Source: Roseburia sp.
GTDB lineage: Bacteria; Bacillota; Clostridia; Lachnospirales; Lachnospiraceae
Length of the DNA stretch: 64,000 nucleotides
Assembly: GCA_019421345.1 (NCBI GenBank)
Contig: JAHZFL010000015.1
Coordinates: 15,068 to 79,067, forward strand
Direction of reading: 5' to 3'
Shown here: positions 61,954 through 64,000 of the stretch, in pieces
Layout: each line of letters begins with the position of its first letter
How positions within the stretch are numbered: the stretch's first letter is position 1
Notes under the pieces: generated by a model
Databases searched by the model: none
What the model was told of the DNA's origin: nothing
Seen by the model: only the letters and a program-made list of their open reading frames with translations
Program-made: the position numbers and the translations under genes

Positions 61954-62403
61954 TCACACACTAAATTCTACTTTTTCTTCTCTAAATGGTTCTATAAATA
62001 CTTGTTCAGAATTAGTCAATATCTTTTTCAATTTGTAGACTTCAACCTTTGTTAATAGGGGTTCAAAATATATTTTGCCTTTTTGATATATGTTTGAAAT
62101 GATGTTATTATATAGTTGTGAAATAAATCTAATCCTTTCACTTTTACTATTTGAAATTTCTTGTTTTTCAAGTAAAAACTCGTCTCCACCAGCCAGATAA
62201 AATATCAATAAAGCTGTACTCAATTGGCATTTTTCATTTTTTAATACTAATTTCGGAAGTTCAAACCCATCATCCCAATTGTAATTAAACATAATCACGT
62301 GGAGTAATTCTGGATCATCAATCCTGTCAACCTCGACAAGCTTTTCTTTTATTGACATATTGTATATAAAATTTGTAACATACTGTACATAAGTACTATT
62401 CAT
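61954..62403 (-). CDS. DUF4274 protein, candidate immunity to the AHH nuclease tip
   Basis: 149-aa cytoplasmic protein. The segments ELLHVIMFNYNWDDGFELPKLVL and STALLIFYLAGGDEFL, plus the ending PLLTKVEVYKLKKILTN, fit the DUF4274 family, often found as immunity proteins in polymorphic toxin loci. It starts 4 nt after the AHH nuclease fragment, with an AAGGAG site inside that gene's end. Base use is AT-rich compared with the neighbouring housekeeping genes, as expected for transferred immunity genes. Confidence 0.75.
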   Translation of the reverse strand: MNSTYVQYVTNFIYNMSIKEKLVEVDRIDDPELLHVIMFNYNWDDGFELPKLVLKNEKCQLSTALLIFYLAGGDEFLLEKQEISNSKSERIRFISQLYNNIISNIYQKGKIYFEPLLTKVEVYKLKKILTNSEQVFIEPFREEKVEFSV

Positions 62404-62407
62404 TCCA

Positions 62408-62945
62408 TCAACTCCTTCTCAGTTTTAATCTATCCATACTTCTTTTCCATAAATCAATTGTAGAACCTTGTCCTTTTTGATGATACAGTGGTAAACCACT
62501 TTGCTGTAATGTTCGCAAATCTGACTGTAACTCTAAAACTTGCTTTTGCAATATCTGAGAACTTTGATTTACATCCATTGCATTCAATTGAGTTTCCACA
62601 AACTTGTTATAAACTGAATGATAACCTCTATATCTTGACATTGTACTAACATCATTTTCTGGTATACGTAGAAAAATACCATTCCTTGCATCATCCATAC
62701 CCATTCCTATTTTCTTTATTATAGGATGGTCCGCCATTTCAACAGGAATAACATGTTGTGCCTGATATCCAGACCATTTTGTACTTCTCTTTAGTCCCAT
62801 ATCTTCCATCATGTTCTTGCCTAGTTTAGTCGAGTCTCCTCCTGTTACAATTCCATCACTACCTGGAATTATTCTAGAGGAATTACCACTCTCTCTACTG
62901 CCACTTTCCCGTCCATCCCTCTGCTCTGCATCCGGCGCTTTGATT
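62408..62945 (-). pseudogene. Orphan Rhs C-terminal tip: AHH-type HNH nuclease
   Basis: The tip reads continuously from a KAPDAEQRD linker (62920-62945) to the end, but has no own start at the linker; an internal ATG is at 62812. The last 134 residues contain YQAQHVIPVEMADHPIIKKIGMGMDDARNGIFL and SRYRGYHSVYNKFV, the AHH nuclease motif of the HNH/endonuclease VII superfamily. The same PDAEQRD linker precedes the toxin tip of the Rhs gene to the right, so this is an alternative tip without its core. Confidence 0.75.
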
Positions 62946-63017
62946 AGTAAAGACAGGTGGAGTAAGGGGAAAGGGAGGTTGGCGTGTCCTTATGTGGAGA
63001 CATAATTAAAAATATAA

Positions 63018-63365
63018 CTATACCATCTTATAATTTGAACAAAACGATAAAGCCTCATCCAAAGCATTAATCACATCATCTTTTTTCATGGTATCATCGT
63101 CATAAAAAACATATATTGGCATTATTTCTTCCAACTCTAAACTTTCTATATCCATTGCCTCAAAATACACAAACTGGTACGGAACATACTGCGAATTAGT
63201 CACTGAAAGCTGTGCTATACAATTTGAAAAATCAAAATCAATAACTAACGAATCTTCCGTATTTTTTGAGAGTATAATTTCCTCTGAAAATTTTTTCCTT
63301 TCTAGTACCTTTTCATACCATTCCAAAACAGATGTTTTTACAATATCATAATTATAATCATTCAT
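63018..63365 (-). CDS. Candidate immunity protein for the Rhs toxin tip
   Basis: 115-aa small acidic protein starting 1 nt after the toxin stop codon, with its GGGAGAAAG site inside the toxin gene end. I recognise no family. Its position, size and the pairing seen in the adjacent AHH/DUF4274 unit make it the likely antidote to the toxin upstream. AT-rich, like the other immunity gene. Confidence 0.65.
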   Translation of the reverse strand: MNDYNYDIVKTSVLEWYEKVLERKKFSEEIILSKNTEDSLVIDFDFSNCIAQLSVTNSQYVPYQFVYFEAMDIESLELEEIMPIYVFYDDDTMKKDDVINALDEALSFCSNYKMV

Positions 63366-63366
63366 A

Positions 63367-64000
63367 TTACTTTCTCCCTTCGATCGATATATTAGTAACA
63401 TTTGGCATCTCAGTAATTCTCGGTAAGCCTTTTTGGGCATTTAACCTATCGAGCAAAGACCCTGGTCCATTTATAATTCCCCAGCCGTCTGTTCCACCTT
63501 TTGAAATAGTATTACTAGGAACATCAAACTCAACATATATGGAACCTTTTGGTGCTTGTTTTCCAAACGCATTCATATCTGCTGGATTAGCAACATGAAC
63601 TTTGTTATCTCCTGACATCTGAACCTTGCCAGATGTAATCATCTTATCATATTCGTCTTGTGACATCCACCTTCCTACTCTTGTTGTTTCTGTACCACTC
63701 TTATCCCTCTGCTCTGCATCCGGCGTTTTCGCTTCCAGGTTCTTCTCCCGGTTCACAGAGGAATCTACTTCCAGACCAAGTCTCCTTGCCCGCTCCTCCA
63801 GCTTGATTCGCTCCTGCACTGGCAGTGAAGCAGCATTCGCAAGCTTTTGTTTCGCGTGATTCTGGTATGCTTTTCGGTAAGCCTCCTCCTTCCCAAGCCC
63901 CTCTGCCATATACTTTGCGGCAGCATCCTTCACACATTGCGGCTGATGCCCGCTCGGATCCACATACCCCACCGGATTATTCGCACAGTACGCATACAGA
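63367..64000 (-). CDS. Rhs polymorphic toxin, C-terminal part with ADP-ribosyltransferase-like tip (5' end beyond window)
   Basis: The gene runs in from the right edge. The core ends with the hallmark ANNPVGYVDPSGH near 63945-63990, after which the variable tip starts. A helical linker (about 90 residues, KTPDAEQRDKSGTE) leads to the toxin: VGRWMSQDEYDKM, KVHVANPADMNAFG, GSIYVEFDVPSN, GWGIINGPGSLLDRL. This pattern resembles the TreTu-type ADP-ribosyltransferase toxins that modify EF-Tu. The tip ends in EGRK and is followed at once by the immunity candidate. How the protein is delivered cannot be seen here. Confidence 0.75.
   Translation of the reverse strand, partial: LYAYCANNPVGYVDPSGHQPQCVKDAAAKYMAEGLGKEEAYRKAYQNHAKQKLANAASLPVQERIKLEERARRLGLEVDSSVNREKNLEAKTPDAEQRDKSGTETTRVGRWMSQDEYDKMITSGKVQMSGDNKVHVANPADMNAFGKQAPKGSIYVEFDVPSNTISKGGTDGWGIINGPGSLLDRLNAQKGLPRITEMPNVTNISIEGRK

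Overview
The window reads as a chromosomal segment of an anaerobic, spore-forming Firmicute, most likely a Lachnospiraceae member (Clostridium cluster XIVa; a Roseburia-like genome would fit, but this is inference). The reasons are strong AGGAGG-type ribosome binding sites, a spoVT gene with a sigma-G-like promoter, a FliD-like gene behind a sigma-D-like promoter, NADP-type glutamate dehydrogenase, an ECF vitamin transporter module, a TPP riboswitch on thiT, Bce-type peptide-antibiotic genes, MATE pumps, and Rhs/polymorphic toxin cassettes. Nearly all genes lie on the minus strand, so operons read right to left. No rRNA, tRNA, CRISPR array, intact insertion sequence or prophage was seen.

Layout, left to right. 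1-3.0 kb: a tripartite tricarboxylate transporter (tctC-tctB-tctA, tctA cut by the window edge). 3.3-7.2 kb: truA, ecfT, ecfA2, ecfA1, trmL. 7.2-13.1 kb: an aminotransferase with an overlapping Lrp regulator, a PurM/HypE-like protein, a VanW-domain cell-wall protein, a 34-residue membrane peptide, a small membrane-anchored protein and a DnaQ-type exonuclease. 13.1-20.6 kb: a B12-binding radical SAM protein and a four-gene block (TetR, MMPL/RND exporter, YhgE-like repeat protein, MntP-like protein). 20.7-26.8 kb: a DUF308 protein, an SseB-like protein, a GH13 glucosidase divergent from an AraC regulator, and a ferredoxin divergent from a Crp/Fnr regulator. 26.8-33.1 kb: xpt, a DUF1846 protein, two identical copies of a type I toxin-antitoxin module, gdhA, a DUF4321 protein with a MarR regulator, and thiT. 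33.2-46.3 kb: ROK glucokinase, PBP1A, an SbcC/SbcD-like pair, spoVT, a HAD phosphatase, an LTA-synthase-like enzyme, a D-2-hydroxyacid dehydrogenase, NfeD, the FliD-like protein and an LD-carboxypeptidase. 46.4-46.6 kb: a 193-bp structured intergenic element. 46.6-55.1 kb: a Bce-type ABC transporter, a YtrA-type GntR/ABC operon, a frameshifted small gene and the BceRS-like two-component system. 55.1-59.6 kb: DAHP synthase, two MATE pumps and their MarR regulator. 59.7-64.0 kb: an Rhs polymorphic toxin locus with decayed and displaced parts.

Several genes probably work together. EcfT/EcfA1/EcfA2 supply the energising module for S components such as the riboswitch-controlled ThiT. The response regulator and kinase at 53.4-55.1 kb probably control the BceAB-like transporter at 46.6-49.5 kb, whose promoter carries a 21-bp-spaced direct repeat. 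The TetR and MarR proteins probably control the exporters beside them. At the right edge, an Rhs protein ends in an ADP-ribosyltransferase-like tip followed by a small candidate immunity gene; next come an orphan AHH-nuclease tip with its DUF4274 immunity gene, then a truncated Rhs core. This is the arrangement expected from C-terminal toxin swapping.

The most interesting items are the duplicated type I toxin-antitoxin module (29.0-29.8 kb), the Rhs toxin/immunity array (60.4-64.0 kb), the FliD-like gene with a sigma-D-like promoter, the G9-tract frameshift at 53.03 kb, the structured 193-bp element and the 34-residue peptide lying antisense to a neighbour's leader.
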